A stretch of 64,000 nt of DNA from Loktanella atrilutea (GCF_900128995.1 NZ_FQUE01000007.1:116091-180090); one strand, 5' to 3'. Shown: positions 24,774-34,362, numbered from the stretch's first letter. Notes: a model not told the origin generated them from the letters alone. Made by a program: numbers and translations.

Positions 24774-25294
24774 GGTGCGGGAAACAACCCCTCCGGCGGG
24801 TCTGCGATGATCCGGCCGGCGGTCAGGTCGACCGTGGGCACCAGCGCCTGCGTGAAGGGCAGGAGCACCGTTTCCGTCTGGCCCGGCACAGCGATATCCA
24901 GCAGATCGCCCGCCCCGTGATCGACGACCCGCACGACCCTGCCCAGCATGGCGCCGCCCGTGTCGAGAACCGTCAGTCCTTCGAGGTCCGCATAGTAATA
25001 CTCCTCGTCCTCGGGCGCGGGCAGGGCGCTGCGCAGGGCGTAAAGGTCGATATTGGTTAGCGCGTCGGCGTCCTCTTTCGTCACAACGCCGTCAAGGCGC
25101 GCGGTGAAGCCACCTTTGATCTGGCCAGTCAACACGACCTGCCCAAAGGTGCGGCCCGTATCGGTGGTCAGCGGCGCATAGTCGGCAATTGCCTCGGGGT
25201 CCGCGCAAAAGGATTTCAGCCGGACCTCGCCGCGCACGCCAAAGGACCCCGACAGGCGGCCCACGATGACTTTCGGATCGGTTTTGGCGGTCAT
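24770..25294 (-). CDS. rimM: ribosome maturation factor RimM
   Basis: 174 residues: N-terminal RimM barrel ([21 protein letters not shown]) and C-terminal PRC-barrel ([43 protein letters not shown]). RimM binds S19 and helps 16S 3'-domain assembly. The ATG at 25294 fits the family N-terminus; an in-frame extension to 25339 is proline-rich and not conserved-looking. It lies downstream of rpsP as usual. Confidence 0.95.
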   Translation of the reverse strand: MTAKTDPKVIVGRLSGSFGVRGEVRLKSFCADPEAIADYAPLTTDTGRTFGQVVLTGQIKGGFTARLDGVVTKEDADALTNIDLYALRSALPAPEDEEYYYADLEGLTVLDTGGAMLGRVVRVVDHGAGDLLDIAVPGQTETVLLPFTQALVPTVDLTAGRIIADPPEGLFPAP

Positions 25295-25351
25295 GGCAAA
25301 CCCTCTGCTTGGCGGGGCGCTGGGGGCAGCACCCGGCAAAGAAGCGGGTGA

Positions 25352-25375
25352 GCCGGATCGTCTTCACGATCCGGC
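25352..25375 (-). terminator. hairpin between rpsP and rimM
   Basis: GCCGGATCGT and ACGATCCGGC form a perfect 10-bp stem around four bases, 15 bp after the rpsP stop. No U tract follows on the minus strand, so it is more likely an attenuator or mRNA-stability stem than a full terminator. Confidence 0.5.
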
Positions 25376-25390
25376 CCGGCGCAGACAGGA

Positions 25391-25804
25391 TTATTCCTGC
25401 GCTGCGGTTTCTTCCGTGGCCTCTTCGACAGGGGCTTCCTTGGGCGCGTTGGCGGCGTCGTCGATCGCCTTCTGCTTGGCGGCCTTCTCCTCGGCGCGCT
25501 TCACGGCCTGCTTGCCCGGTTCGCCCTTCTTGAGGTTGGCGCGGTCCTTCTTGGGCAGGGTGCCGGCAGCTTCCAGCATGCGGGCGACCCGGTCGGTCGG
25601 GACGGCGCCCTGATCGAGCCAGTACTGCACGCGCTCCATGTCCATCTTGACGCGGTTCTCGTCGTCCTTGGCGAGCATCGGTGCGTAGGTGCCCAGCTTT
25701 TCCTTGAAGCGGCCATCGCGCGGCATGCGGCTGTCGGCAGCGACGATGGAATAGTAGGGGCGCTTCTTGGAGCCGCCGCGGGCGAGACGAAGTTTCATGG
25801 CCAT
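25391..25804 (-). CDS. rpsP: ribosomal protein bS16, with long C-terminal tail
   Basis: 137 residues. The first 80 are the S16 core ([40 protein letters not shown]). A Lys/Ala/Glu-rich tail of about 55 residues follows ([15 protein letters not shown], ending in an acidic stretch). Such tails occur in alphaproteobacterial S16 but are absent from E. coli. The start at 25804 is nine bases from GAAGGA; a second Met two codons later is possible. Confidence 0.95.
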   Translation of the reverse strand: MAMKLRLARGGSKKRPYYSIVAADSRMPRDGRFKEKLGTYAPMLAKDDENRVKMDMERVQYWLDQGAVPTDRVARMLEAAGTLPKKDRANLKKGEPGKQAVKRAEEKAAKQKAIDDAANAPKEAPVEEATEETAAQE

Positions 25805-25845
25805 TGGTAATGTTCCTTCTTTGGCATGGATGACAGCGGGTGCCG

Positions 25846-26142
25846 TCAGGATTGGTGTTGTTCGTGGTGGTGGATGACTTCCTGAATGATGAAGTTCAGG
25901 AATTTCTTGGCAAACTCGGGGTCCAGATCGGCCTTGTTCGCAAGATCGGTGAGGCGGGCGATCTGTGTCGCCTCGCGTGCGGGGTCCGAGGGCGGCAGGG
26001 CGTGTTCCGCCTTCAGCCGGCCTACGGCCTGCGTGTGCTTGAACCGCTCGCCCAGGGTATAGACGAGGATCGCATCCAGCCGGTCGATGCTGGCGCGATG
26101 CTCCTTGAGGACTTCAGCGGCGCGGGTGGTGTCGTCGGTCAC
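25846..26142 (-). CDS. chorismate mutase, AroQ type
   Basis: 98 residues. Small all-helical enzyme that converts chorismate to prephenate for Phe and Tyr synthesis. The AroQ pattern is visible: [20 protein letters not shown], then [19 protein letters not shown] and a C-terminal helix [14 protein letters not shown]. The GTG start (26140-26142) overlaps the stop of the GNAT gene upstream (GTGA). rpsP follows 41 bp downstream, so it may share the ribosomal operon. Confidence 0.9.
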   Translation of the reverse strand: MTDDTTRAAEVLKEHRASIDRLDAILVYTLGERFKHTQAVGRLKAEHALPPSDPAREATQIARLTDLANKADLDPEFAKKFLNFIIQEVIHHHEQHQS

Positions 26143-26711
26143 AGCGCGTACTCCGGCCGGGGGTGGCGCCATATCTCGCAGCCGTCGTGCATCTCGCCCT
26201 CGACCTTTTCCGCGCCGAGGCGCTTGGCCAGCGCGATCGCACGATCGTTCTCGGGGTCGATGTAGCTGACCAGCGTCTCGAAGCTCAGCGCGTTCCAAGC
26301 GTTGTTGCGCGCCTTCTCGGACGCCTCGAAGGCGTATCCATGACCCTCGGCATCCTCGGTGAAGAGGAAACCCAGCTCCGGCTCGGGGTCGCCGGTCTCG
26401 TGCCCCAGCAGGACGAAGCCCAGCACGCGTTTGTCGTCCTGATGCTCGACCGTCCACATGCCGCAGCCGCGCAGGATCCAGCTGGCGGTCAGCTGGATGA
26501 AGTCGTCCCAGGCGCCTTCGCGGGTCAGCGGGCCAGAGACGTAGCGGCCGCGGTCCGAAGTGACGAGGTCGGCGAAGACGTCGAAATCCTCCATGTAGGG
26601 GCCGCGCAGGATGGTGCGGTCCGACGCGATGCGCGGCAGGGCCTGCAGGATCCGGTCCGCCGCGATGGCGGCCTGTCCGGCGGGGGGCTGTTCCCAAGGG
26701 TGGATGGTCAT
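26139..26711 (-). CDS. GNAT-family N-acetyltransferase (copy 2)
   Basis: 190 residues of the RimJ/RimL-like acetyltransferase group. Visible are RTILRGPYMEDFDVFADL (substrate arm), WILRGCGMWTVEHQDD, PELGFLFTEDAEGHGYAFEA (acetyl-CoA motif A region) and SYIDPENDRAIALAKRLGA. It is a paralogue of the next gene upstream. The ATG at 26711 follows CGGAGA. It overlaps the chorismate mutase start by four bases. Confidence 0.85.
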   Translation of the reverse strand: MTIHPWEQPPAGQAAIAADRILQALPRIASDRTILRGPYMEDFDVFADLVTSDRGRYVSGPLTREGAWDDFIQLTASWILRGCGMWTVEHQDDKRVLGFVLLGHETGDPEPELGFLFTEDAEGHGYAFEASEKARNNAWNALSFETLVSYIDPENDRAIALAKRLGAEKVEGEMHDGCEIWRHPRPEYAL

Positions 26712-26736
26712 GGAGAATCTCCGGATGATGCGGGTG

Positions 26737-27264
26737 TCAGTGATCGGTGTTCGGCGCTTGGTGCCGCCAGACGGCGCTGTCGTCGTAGTTGGCGGGACGT
26801 GCCGCCTTGGGATCGCGGACGGCGCCCAGCTTCTCGGCCAGGGCAACGGAACGGGTGTTGTCCGGGTGGATGTAGCTGACGGCCGTCGTCCAGCCGAGGA
26901 CGTTGAAGGCATGGGTCAGGGCGGCGCGGGCGGCCTCTGTCGCGATGCCTGTGCCTTCGATCGCCGGGTCGAAGATCATCCAGCCGATTTCCGTCTCGGG
27001 CCAGTCCGGCGGGGTCCAGGGGCCGACGAGGCCCAGGGCCCTGTCATCGCCGCGCTGGGTAACGGACCACATGCCGCAGCCGAAGATGTCCCAGTGCCCC
27101 AGTTCGGCAGCGAAGCTGCGCCAGATGGTGCCGAGGTTGCCCTGCTGATGAAAAAAGGTAGCGCGGTCCGACATCATGAAATCGCGGAACGCAGGCCAGT
27201 CGCCCGGTGCGGGACGGCGCAGGGTCAGCCGCCCGGTCTGCAGAATGGTGCTGGATGGGGTCAT
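26737..27264 (-). CDS. GNAT-family N-acetyltransferase (copy 1)
   Basis: 175 residues with the same layout as copy 2: TGRLTLRRPAPGDWPAFRDF, FGCGMWSVTQRGDD, ETEIGWMIFDPAIEGTGIA and SYIHPDNTRSVALAEKLGA. This branch acetylates protein N-termini or small amines; the target is unknown. It follows ffh by 146 bp and precedes copy 2 by 25 bp, indicating a tandem duplication. Confidence 0.87.
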   Translation of the reverse strand: MTPSSTILQTGRLTLRRPAPGDWPAFRDFMMSDRATFFHQQGNLGTIWRSFAAELGHWDIFGCGMWSVTQRGDDRALGLVGPWTPPDWPETEIGWMIFDPAIEGTGIATEAARAALTHAFNVLGWTTAVSYIHPDNTRSVALAEKLGAVRDPKAARPANYDDSAVWRHQAPNTDH

Positions 27265-27410
27265 GGGTAGACCTTTGTGCCGTAGGTCCGAGAAAGGTGG
27301 TCGGGCGAGGCGGCCGTGATCAGTTGGTCGGACCGCACAGCCCGACGCAGCGGCCGGAATGCCTCCGGCTGAAGTGTTTCAACGGGATCGAGGACCATGA
27401 GGGGCACGAT

Positions 27411-28910
27411 TTACTTCTTCTTGCCAAAGCCGGAAAGGCCGGCCGGCAATTTCATGCCGCCGCCAAGGCCGGGCAGGCCACCCATGCCGCCAGCGGGCAT
27501 CTTGCCCTGCAGGGCCTTCGCGGCCTCTTGCATCGCGGCAGGGTCGTTCATGTCGGGCATGCCGCCGCCCTTGCCCATCATCTGCTTCATCGCGTTCTTG
27601 AGCATCCCACCCTTGCCCATCTTCTTCATCATGTCGGCCATCTGACGGTGCTGTTTCACCAGCTTGTTCAGCTCCGACACCTCGAGGCCCGCACCCTTGG
27701 CGATCCGCTTCTTGCGGCTGGCGGCCAGCAGGTCGGGGTTGGCGCGTTCGGCCTTGGTCATGGAGTTGATGAGCGCAATCTGGCGACGCAGGATGCTGTC
27801 GTCGATACCGGCAGCGTCCATCTGCCCCTTCATCTTGCCCATGCCGGGCAACATGCCCATCATGCCCTCCATCCCGCCCATCTTGAGCATCTGGTCCAGC
27901 TGCATCTTCAGGTCGTTCATGTTGAAGCGGCCCTTCTGGAACCGCCGCATCATCTTTTCGGCCTGTTCGGCCTCGATCGTCGCCTGCGCCTTTTCGACCA
28001 GCGCCACGATGTCGCCCATGCCGAGGATGCGGCCCGCGATGCGGCTCGGCTCGAAGGTCTCGATCGCGTCCATCTTCTCGCCCAGACCGACGAAGCGAAT
28101 CGGTTTGCCGGTGATCGCACGCATCGACAGGGCAGCACCGCCGCGACCGTCACCGTCCATTCGGGTCAGCACGACGCCGGTCACGCCGATCTTGTCGTCG
28201 AATTCCTGCGCGACGTTGACGGCGTCCTGACCGGTCAGACCGTCGACCACCAGCAGCGTTTCGCGCGGGTTGGCGACGTCGCGGACGGCGGCGGCCTGGG
28301 CGATGAGCTCTGCATCGATGTGCAGGCGGCCGGCGGTGTCGAGCATGTAGACGTCGTAGCCGCCCAAGGACGCGGCGGTCTTGGCGCGCTTGGCGATCTG
28401 AACGGGCGTTTCACCCTTGACGATGGGCAGGGTGTCGACGCCGATCTGGGTGCCAAGGATCGCGAGTTGTTCCATCGCCGCGGGGCGATTGGTGTCGAGG
28501 GAAGCCATGAGAACGCGCTTGCCCTCGCGCTCCTTCAGCCGCTTGGCCAGTTTCGCGGTCGTCGTCGTCTTGCCAGAGCCCTGCAGGCCGACCATCAGGA
28601 TCGGCGCGGGCGGGTTGTCGATCTTCAGGGCACCGGGGTCGGTGTCGCCGGTCAGGACGTGTTCGAGTTCGTCATGGACGATCTTCACGACCTGCTGGCC
28701 GGGGGTGATCGATTTCGTCACGGCCTGTCCGGTCGCCTTGGCCTGCACCGCGGCGACGAAGTCGCGTGCGACGGGTAGCGAGACGTCGGCCTCCAACAGG
28801 GCGACGCGGACCTCTCGCAGGGCGGTCTTGACGTCGTCCTCGGACAGCGCGCCCTGCTTTGTCAGCTTGTCGAAGACGCCTGACAGGCGGTCTGATAGGT
28901 TCTCGAACAT
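27411..28910 (-). CDS. ffh: signal recognition particle protein Ffh
   Basis: 499 residues with the SRP54 N, G and M domains. The G domain has GLQGSGKTTTTAKLA and DTAGRLHID; RMDGDGRGGAALS is conserved in SRP GTPases. The M domain from about 330 is very methionine-rich (MLKMGGMEGMMGMLPGMGKM) and ends in a Gly/Met/Pro tail. It binds 4.5S RNA and signal sequences and delivers ribosomes to FtsY. It is the first gene of the minus-strand run that leads to rpsP and rplS. Confidence 0.97.
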   Translation of the reverse strand: MFENLSDRLSGVFDKLTKQGALSEDDVKTALREVRVALLEADVSLPVARDFVAAVQAKATGQAVTKSITPGQQVVKIVHDELEHVLTGDTDPGALKIDNPPAPILMVGLQGSGKTTTTAKLAKRLKEREGKRVLMASLDTNRPAAMEQLAILGTQIGVDTLPIVKGETPVQIAKRAKTAASLGGYDVYMLDTAGRLHIDAELIAQAAAVRDVANPRETLLVVDGLTGQDAVNVAQEFDDKIGVTGVVLTRMDGDGRGGAALSMRAITGKPIRFVGLGEKMDAIETFEPSRIAGRILGMGDIVALVEKAQATIEAEQAEKMMRRFQKGRFNMNDLKMQLDQMLKMGGMEGMMGMLPGMGKMKGQMDAAGIDDSILRRQIALINSMTKAERANPDLLAASRKKRIAKGAGLEVSELNKLVKQHRQMADMMKKMGKGGMLKNAMKQMMGKGGGMPDMNDPAAMQEAAKALQGKMPAGGMGGLPGLGGGMKLPAGLSGFGKKK

Positions 28911-29010
28911 CGGCGCGTGCCCCGTATCTCGTTACATCCAGGGCATCATATAGCACCGGACGGTCAATGCAGTAACGCCCCCGTGGGCGCAACGCGCTGA
29001 CGAGGGGCGA

Positions 29011-29049
29011 TCCCCCGGCCAACGGGGGACCGGAAGGCTTTGCTTCCGG
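29011..29049 (-). terminator. two stacked hairpins after the hydrolase gene
   Basis: TCCCCCG/CGGGGGA (29011-29029) and CCGGAAG/CTTCCGG (29030-29049) are adjacent perfect 7-bp stems between the hydrolase stop and the ffh start. Probably termination of the hydrolase transcript before ffh; no U run. Confidence 0.55.
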
Positions 29050-29085
29050 GTGTTAAGTGGCGTTTAGAAGCTGCGGCGGTGCGAG

Positions 29086-30030
29086 TCAAGCACGGGGGCT
29101 GGCCGAGGTGGGGTGCGTGCCGGATGTCGCCCGCGCAGCGTGTTCCGCCAGAAACGCGCCAACGTCGGCGACGCTCGCGTCCGCCTCTGGCGTGCGGCCG
29201 ACGTTCATGTGCCAGACGTGGGGCAGGCCTGTGCTTTCGGTCAGTGTCACATCCACGCCTTGCGCGGTCAGACGCTCTGCCATCAGTCGTGCGTCATCGT
29301 AGAGGACCTCTGTCGTGTCCGTATGGATCAGCACCGGCGGCGCGCCACGGAAATCACCAAGGATCGGCGAGGCATCCGGCTGCGCGGGGTCGGCACCATT
29401 CAGGTAGGCCGCAATGCCCCGGGCACCCCAGCGGGTCGACACCAGCGGATCGTGCCGCCGGTTGCTGGTCAGTGATGGGTTCTGCAGCCGCAGGTCCGTG
29501 ACCGGGCAAAGCGCGGCGACGGCAGCGGGCATCGGCAGCCCTTTCGCGATGATCCGTCCCAGCAGGGCCAGCGCGATGTTGCCGCCCGCACTGTCGCCTG
29601 CAAGTGTCATCGGCCCGCTGTTCGGATCGGCGGCGAGGGCCCGCCAGGCGGCCTCGGCATCATCGAGGCCGGCGGGAAAAGGATGCTCCGGCGCCAGGCG
29701 GTAGTTCAGGAACACGGCGCGCATGCCGGCAGCCTGACCCAGCCGTGCGACCAGATGACGATAGCCGCGGAGGTTGCCAAGCGTAAATGCGCCGCCGTGA
29801 ATGTAGAGCAGCGTGCCGTGGGTGTGCGGCTGTCCCATGTCGCACAGGGTGCAGGTGCGCTGCCCCAGCCGCAGGGTATCCAGCGTCAGTCCCTTGGGCG
29901 TGCGGATGCCGAGAACGGCATTCAGGGTGAACAGGTGCCGAAGGATGACCGGATTGCCGATCAGCGCAAGGAGCGGCTTTTGCACCAGACGGGCATTCAG
30001 CGTGGCGAGGCGTTGCGGTAAGGATGGCAT
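29086..30030 (-). CDS. alpha/beta hydrolase, hormone-sensitive-lipase family
   Basis: 314 residues. The HSL signature is complete: oxyanion-hole YIHGGAFTLGN, FLNYRLAPEHPFPA, nucleophile elbow LAGDSAGGN, then catalytic Asp and His in the DTTEVLYDDA and GLPHVWHM regions. These are cytoplasmic esterases for short acyl esters. No signal peptide. It diverges from a LysR gene 129 bp away, a probable regulator. Confidence 0.88.
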   Translation of the reverse strand: MPSLPQRLATLNARLVQKPLLALIGNPVILRHLFTLNAVLGIRTPKGLTLDTLRLGQRTCTLCDMGQPHTHGTLLYIHGGAFTLGNLRGYRHLVARLGQAAGMRAVFLNYRLAPEHPFPAGLDDAEAAWRALAADPNSGPMTLAGDSAGGNIALALLGRIIAKGLPMPAAVAALCPVTDLRLQNPSLTSNRRHDPLVSTRWGARGIAAYLNGADPAQPDASPILGDFRGAPPVLIHTDTTEVLYDDARLMAERLTAQGVDVTLTESTGLPHVWHMNVGRTPEADASVADVGAFLAEHAARATSGTHPTSASPRA

Positions 30031-30159
30031 GATCCCTATGTCGGCACGCCGAACGCGGCGGTCAAGCGCGCCGCTGTGTCGCGGCGTTTAGACATTGTAA
30101 ATCCGAACGCAATTGGCGAAATCATTGCGCGAATGTTCCCTAACGCACAGGATGGCGCC

Positions 30160-31038
30160 ATGGACAGTTGGGATGAAATCCGCACCGCATTTCAGGTGGC
30201 GCGCGCTGGCACCGTCAGCGGTGCGGCCGAGACACTGGGCGTTCACCATGCAACAGTGATACGCCACATCGACGCGCTGGAAGGGCGGCTGGGTGTGAAG
30301 CTGTTTCAGCGCCATGCACGGGGCTACACGGCGACCGAGGCGGGCACCGACCTGCTGCGCGTCGCGCAGGCCACGGACGAACAGTTCACGCAACTGGCAG
30401 GTCGGATCAAGGGGCTGGGCGAGGGCGTGCGCGGCACGCTGGTCGTTACATCCCTCGCCGCGTTGGGGCCGATCCTGATGCCGGTGCTGGTCGGATTTCA
30501 GCGCGAATACCCAGAAATCCGTCTGCAATTCCTGACCGGAGACCGTGTCCTGCGACTGGAATACGGCGAGGCCCATGTGGCGATCCGGGCGGGCAAGCAA
30601 CCGTCAGAGCCGGACAACGTGGTGCAGTCGCTGGTTACGCAGCGCATGGCGCTGGTCGCATCGGACGATTATATCACCCATTACGGGATGCCGGCAGACG
30701 AAGACGATCTGAAGAACCACGTCTTCGTCAGCCATGTGGAGGAGCCGCACCGGGCGCCTTTCTTCCGCTGGTTGCATGACAAGGTGGGGCCGGAGCGCAT
30801 GGTGCTGCGAGCAACCGACATGCGGGTCATGACGGATGCGATCCTCAAGGGTGCCGGTATCGGTTTCATGTCGGAACTCGAACTGCCGTTGCATCCGCAG
30901 GTGCAGCGCGTGATGCCGTCTCGCGACGAATGGTCGGCGCAACTGTGGCTGGTCACGCACGTCGACCTGCATCGCAGCGTGAAGGTCCAGACCTTCCTGA
31001 GTTATCTCAAGGCGCATACGACCGATTGGTCGGGCTGA
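30160..31038 (+). CDS. LysR-family regulator
   Basis: 292 residues: winged helix (FQVARAGTVSGAAETLGVHH, DALEGRLGVKLFQRH) and effector domain with GVRGTLVVTSLAALGP. The helix-turn-helix begins MDSWDEIRTAF, an opening typical of roseobacter LysR proteins. ATG 30160 has AGGATGGCGCC upstream; an earlier in-frame start at 30076 adds an unrelated arm. It diverges from the lipase-like hydrolase gene. Confidence 0.87.
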   Translation: MDSWDEIRTAFQVARAGTVSGAAETLGVHHATVIRHIDALEGRLGVKLFQRHARGYTATEAGTDLLRVAQATDEQFTQLAGRIKGLGEGVRGTLVVTSLAALGPILMPVLVGFQREYPEIRLQFLTGDRVLRLEYGEAHVAIRAGKQPSEPDNVVQSLVTQRMALVASDDYITHYGMPADEDDLKNHVFVSHVEEPHRAPFFRWLHDKVGPERMVLRATDMRVMTDAILKGAGIGFMSELELPLHPQVQRVMPSRDEWSAQLWLVTHVDLHRSVKVQTFLSYLKAHTTDWSG

Positions 31039-31151
31039 CCGGCACGTGTCGGCTGAAACTGGCGCAATGTTTTCCTGATCGCAGCGTCTGGAATGCAACC
31101 CACCCGGTCCACAGGGTGTTTGTCCGTATCGCATCACGAGGAGGAAACGTC

Positions 31152-31499
31152 ATGCAAAGCGAACACAACCTCATCGATTCGAGCCGCGTGAACGGCACGG
31201 AAGTTTACGGCGCGGATCGTCAACAGATCGGCCATATCGACCACCTGATGATCGACAAGCAGTCCGGGAATGTTGCCTATGCCGTCATGAATTTCGGCGG
31301 CTTTCTGGGCATGGGCGAGGACCATCAGCCGTTGCCGTGGAAATCCCTGCGCTATGACACCGAACTGGGCGGCTATGTTACCGACCTGACGAAGGATCGT
31401 CTGACGGGTGCGCCGGAACGAGCCAATGACTGGGACCGCAACCGCGACTACGAGACTCGGCTACACGACTATTACGGCCTGGCCCCCTACTGGATCTGA
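31152..31499 (+). CDS. PRC-barrel domain protein
   Basis: 115 residues. SRVNGTEVYGADRQQIGHIDHLMIDKQSGNVAYAV is a single PRC barrel, followed by the PLPWKSLRYD turn and a Tyr/Asp-rich tail (DYETRLHDYYGLAPYW). Stand-alone PRC-barrel proteins of this type are widespread in alphaproteobacteria and often stress-induced; the function is not known. GAGGAAACGTC precedes the ATG. A strong palindromic hairpin follows the stop. Confidence 0.85.
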   Translation: MQSEHNLIDSSRVNGTEVYGADRQQIGHIDHLMIDKQSGNVAYAVMNFGGFLGMGEDHQPLPWKSLRYDTELGGYVTDLTKDRLTGAPERANDWDRNRDYETRLHDYYGLAPYWI

Positions 31500-31506
31500 C
31501 GGGCAA

Positions 31507-31524
31507 CCTTCCCCGCGGGGAAGG
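31507..31524 (+). terminator. hairpin after the PRC-barrel gene
   Basis: CCTTCCCCGCGGGGAAGG is an 18-base perfect palindrome seven bases after the stop. No U run follows, but the position between convergent genes supports termination. Confidence 0.6.
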
Positions 31525-31553
31525 CGAACGGTCGCATTATCAAAACATTAAGA

Positions 31554-31583
31554 CAGGGGCCGGGTCAGCCGATCCGGCCCCTG
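31554..31583 (-). terminator. terminator overlapping the aroC stop codon
   Basis: CAGGGGCCGG (31554-31563) pairs perfectly with CCGGCCCCTG (31574-31583). The aroC stop lies in the loop (31565-31567). On the minus strand TCTTAATGTTTTG follows. Last codons and terminator are shared. Confidence 0.7.
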
Positions 31584-32671
31584 ACACCACCGGTCTGGCC
31601 CCGGTCCAGCAGGATGTGATCGAGAATGACGCAGGCCATCATTGCCTCGCCCACGGGTACGGCGCGGATACCGACGCAGGGGTCGTGACGCCCCTTGGTG
31701 ATGACTTCGGTCGGCTGTCCATCCATCGTGATCGACTTGCGCGGGCTGAGGATCGACGACGTCGGCTTGACCGCGAAGCGCACCACGACATCCTGACCGG
31801 TGCTGATGCCACCGAGGATGCCACCTGCATGATTGCTCGAATAGATGGGCGCTCCGTCGTTCCCCATGAAGATTTCGTCAGCGTTGTCGCGGCCTGTTAG
31901 GGCCGCTGCCGCCATGCCTTCGCCAATTTCGACGCCCTTCACGGCATTGATGCTCATCATCGCGGCAGCAAGGTCCGTGTCCAGCTTTGCATAGACCGGC
32001 GCGCCGATGCCCGCGGGCACGCCGCGCGCCACCACCTCGATCACGGCGCCGACGGAGTTGTGGTCGTCCTTGCGCAACCAGTCGAGATAAGCCTCGAAGT
32101 CTTTCGCTGCCTCTGCATCAGGACACCAGAAATCGTTGCGGTCGATTTCGTTCCAGTCGAAGCGGTCGCGGTCGATCTTCTTCTCGCCCATCTGGACCAT
32201 GTAGCCGGTGATCCGCAGGTCCTGCACCAGGCTTGCGATCACCTCGCGCGCGACACCGCCTGCCGCGACGCGGGCCGCCGTTTCACGTGCCGAGGACCGG
32301 CCGCCACCGCGCGGATCGCGCAGCCCGTATTTCTGGTGATAGGTGATGTCCGCATGACCGGGCCGGAAGGTGTTCAGGATATCGCCGTAATCCTTCGACC
32401 GCTGGTCGGTGTTGCGGATCATCAGCTGGATCGGCGTGCCGGTCGTGCGACCGTCGTAGACGCCGGACAAGATTTCGACAGCGTCGGGCTCGTTGCGCTG
32501 GGTGGTGTTGCGGTTCTGGCCAGGCCGGCGCTTGTCCAGCCATTGCTGGATCATCGCAGGGTCCAGCAGGATGCCCGGCGGACAACCGTCGATGGTGGCG
32601 CCCAGAGCCGGCCCGTGGCTTTCGCCCCAGGTGGTGAAGCGGAACAGATGACCGAAGGAATTGACCGACAT
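31565..32671 (-). CDS. aroC: chorismate synthase
   Basis: 368 residues. It makes chorismate from EPSP with reduced FMN, the last shikimate-pathway step. All three signatures are present: [20 protein letters not shown] at the N-terminus, the central [20 protein letters not shown] and the C-terminal [14 protein letters not shown]. The ATG at 32671 is the family start; the open frame continues upstream but into the promoter region shared with the symporter gene. Confidence 0.97.
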   Translation of the reverse strand: MSVNSFGHLFRFTTWGESHGPALGATIDGCPPGILLDPAMIQQWLDKRRPGQNRNTTQRNEPDAVEILSGVYDGRTTGTPIQLMIRNTDQRSKDYGDILNTFRPGHADITYHQKYGLRDPRGGGRSSARETAARVAAGGVAREVIASLVQDLRITGYMVQMGEKKIDRDRFDWNEIDRNDFWCPDAEAAKDFEAYLDWLRKDDHNSVGAVIEVVARGVPAGIGAPVYAKLDTDLAAAMMSINAVKGVEIGEGMAAAALTGRDNADEIFMGNDGAPIYSSNHAGGILGGISTGQDVVVRFAVKPTSSILSPRKSITMDGQPTEVITKGRHDPCVGIRAVPVGEAMMACVILDHILLDRGQTGGVRGRIG

Positions 32672-32776
32672 GACGCGCCTCGCTGTTGTTGTCCGGGGCT
32701 TAAACCATGTGCAGCCCGTGTTCAATTCGGGCGATTCGCTCGCCGGTTGCGTCCGCAAGCCGTTGAAAATCCGCAC

Positions 32777-32792
32777 GTTACAATTCTGTAAC
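32777..32792. promoter_or_regulatory. 16-bp inverted repeat in the aroC/symporter spacer
   Basis: GTTACA-ATTC-TGTAAC, perfectly symmetrical six-base arms, 105 bp upstream of aroC and 78 bp upstream of the symporter. It is an A/T-richer island in high-GC DNA and looks like an operator; the regulator is unknown. Confidence 0.45.
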
Positions 32793-32870
32793 ATGTTTTC
32801 GTCGCCAAACGACGCTTTCTGTGCGAGCCTTAATGTCAGGTTAATGGCCTGAAACATGGGGAGACGTCCA

Positions 32871-34205
32871 ATGGCGGATGCAACGACCACCGGACCCGGC
32901 AGTGACGGAAAGATGTCGCTGACCATGAAGATCATGCTGGCAATGGGGCTTGGGATCCTTGTCGGCGTCGTGTTCAACCAAGTGAACATGCCGTTCATCA
33001 ACGACTACGTCGTGGCCGGTTTCTTTGGCATGATCGGGAAGATGTTCGTCAACGCGCTCAAGATGCTGGTCGTGCCGCTGGTGTTCTTCTCACTGATCGG
33101 TGGAGTCGCGGGCATCGGCGACGTGCGCGTGCTGGGGCGTGTGGGCACGAAGTCCTTCGGCCTCTACATCTTCACCACGGCGCTTGCCATCACCGTTGCG
33201 CTGGTGCTGGCCACCCTGATCGGCCCGGGCAAGGGCTTCGACATGACGGGCATCGACGCCAGCGGGATTTCTGCCGCCGAGGCACCGAGCGTCTGGAACG
33301 TCTTCGCCGCGATCGTGCCCACCAACCCCATCGCCGCCTTTGCGGCGGGAGAGATGCTTCAGGTCATCTTCTACACTGTGATCCTTGGTATAGCGGTGCT
33401 GATGCTGGGCGACCGGTCGAAGCCCTTCATCGAGGCCTGCGACTACATGAACGAGGTGATGATGAAGATCGTCGACCTTGTCATGCGGGCGGCGCCCTAC
33501 GGCGTTTTCGCTTTGATCGCGAAGACTTTTGCCGAGCAGGGTCTCGGCCTCTTCATCCCGGTGATCGCCTACGTGCTGACGCTGGTGGGGGCTCTCTTCA
33601 TCCACTTGTTCCTGACCTTGCCCGGTATGCTCAAGCTGTTGACCGGCCTCAACCCGATCACCTTCATGAAGAAGATGCGTCCGGCACAGATATTCGCATT
33701 CTCGACCGCCTCGTCCAACGCGACCATTCCGGTCACCTACCAGTGCACGACGGAGCGCGTGGGCGTGGACGAGAGCGTCGCGTCGTTCTGCATCCCCTTC
33801 GGCGCCACGATCAACATGGACGGCACCGCGATCATGCAGGGCGTGGCGACGGTGTTCCTCGCCAATGTCTACGGCATCGACCTTGGCCTGATGGGCTACC
33901 TCACGGTGATCGGCATGGCGGTGCTCGCCTCCATCGGCACCGCGGGTGTGCCGGGTGTGGGCCTTGTCATGCTGACCATGGTGCTGACGCAGGTCGGCCT
34001 GCCGATCGAGGGGATTGCGATCATCCTCGGCGTCGACCGCCTGATGGACATGATCCGCACGGCGGTGAACATTACCGGCGACGCGATCGTGACCACCATT
34101 GTTGCCAAGGGTGAGGGCAAGATAGACATTGCGACCTTCGACAATCCCAATGCGGGTGTCACAGGTGAAGGTGACGCGCATCTGCCGGATCATGCCATCG
34201 CCTGA
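32871..34205 (+). CDS. dicarboxylate/amino acid:cation symporter (DAACS family)
   Basis: 444-residue membrane protein. Family signatures are [15 protein letters not shown] (helical hairpin 1), [16 protein letters not shown] (the NMDGT motif of helix 7) and [17 protein letters not shown] (hairpin 2), followed by [16 protein letters not shown]. Such carriers import glutamate, aspartate or C4-dicarboxylates with Na+ or H+; the exact substrate cannot be told. GGGGAGACGTCC precedes the ATG at 32871. It diverges from aroC and ends at a strong terminator. Confidence 0.9.
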   Translation: MADATTTGPGSDGKMSLTMKIMLAMGLGILVGVVFNQVNMPFINDYVVAGFFGMIGKMFVNALKMLVVPLVFFSLIGGVAGIGDVRVLGRVGTKSFGLYIFTTALAITVALVLATLIGPGKGFDMTGIDASGISAAEAPSVWNVFAAIVPTNPIAAFAAGEMLQVIFYTVILGIAVLMLGDRSKPFIEACDYMNEVMMKIVDLVMRAAPYGVFALIAKTFAEQGLGLFIPVIAYVLTLVGALFIHLFLTLPGMLKLLTGLNPITFMKKMRPAQIFAFSTASSNATIPVTYQCTTERVGVDESVASFCIPFGATINMDGTAIMQGVATVFLANVYGIDLGLMGYLTVIGMAVLASIGTAGVPGVGLVMLTMVLTQVGLPIEGIAIILGVDRLMDMIRTAVNITGDAIVTTIVAKGEGKIDIATFDNPNAGVTGEGDAHLPDHAIA

Positions 34206-34222
34206 AAAGGCTGACCGAGTCG

Positions 34223-34257
34223 AAAAGGGCCGCAGGCGTCTGCGGCCCTTTTCTTTT
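34223..34257 (+). terminator. terminator of the symporter gene
   Basis: AAAAGGGCCGCAG and CTGCGGCCCTTTT form a perfect 13-bp stem around GCGT, followed by CTTTT. It also separates the symporter from the TPP riboswitch 26 bp on. Confidence 0.93.
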
Positions 34258-34282
34258 GCGCTGTCGCGCGCTAGCTGTGGTA

Positions 34283-34362
34283 CACCTCGGGGGGCCTTCA
34301 CTGGCTGAGATGCGCAAGCGGACCCGTTGAACCTGAACCGGTTAAGACCGGCGGAGGGAAGG
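34283..34362 (+). ncRNA. TPP riboswitch (THI element)
   Basis: The thi-box order is intact: CTCGGGGGGCC, then CTGAGATG, then ACCCGTTGAACCTGA, a variable GGTTAAGACC arm and GGCGGAGGGAAG. It binds thiamine pyrophosphate and represses the downstream genes. The ribosome site of thiB (GGAGGAAG) lies 40 bases past the aptamer and no long terminator is visible between, so control may be at translation. Confidence 0.93.

Noticed and set aside
27207..28778. Long plus-strand frame antisense to ffh
   Set aside because: His/Asp/Leu-rich artefact of ffh codon usage; ffh motifs are unambiguous.
30930..31499. Longer 189-codon version of the PRC-barrel gene
   Set aside because: The extension lies inside the LysR gene and lacks protein-like sequence; ATG 31152 has its own ribosome site.
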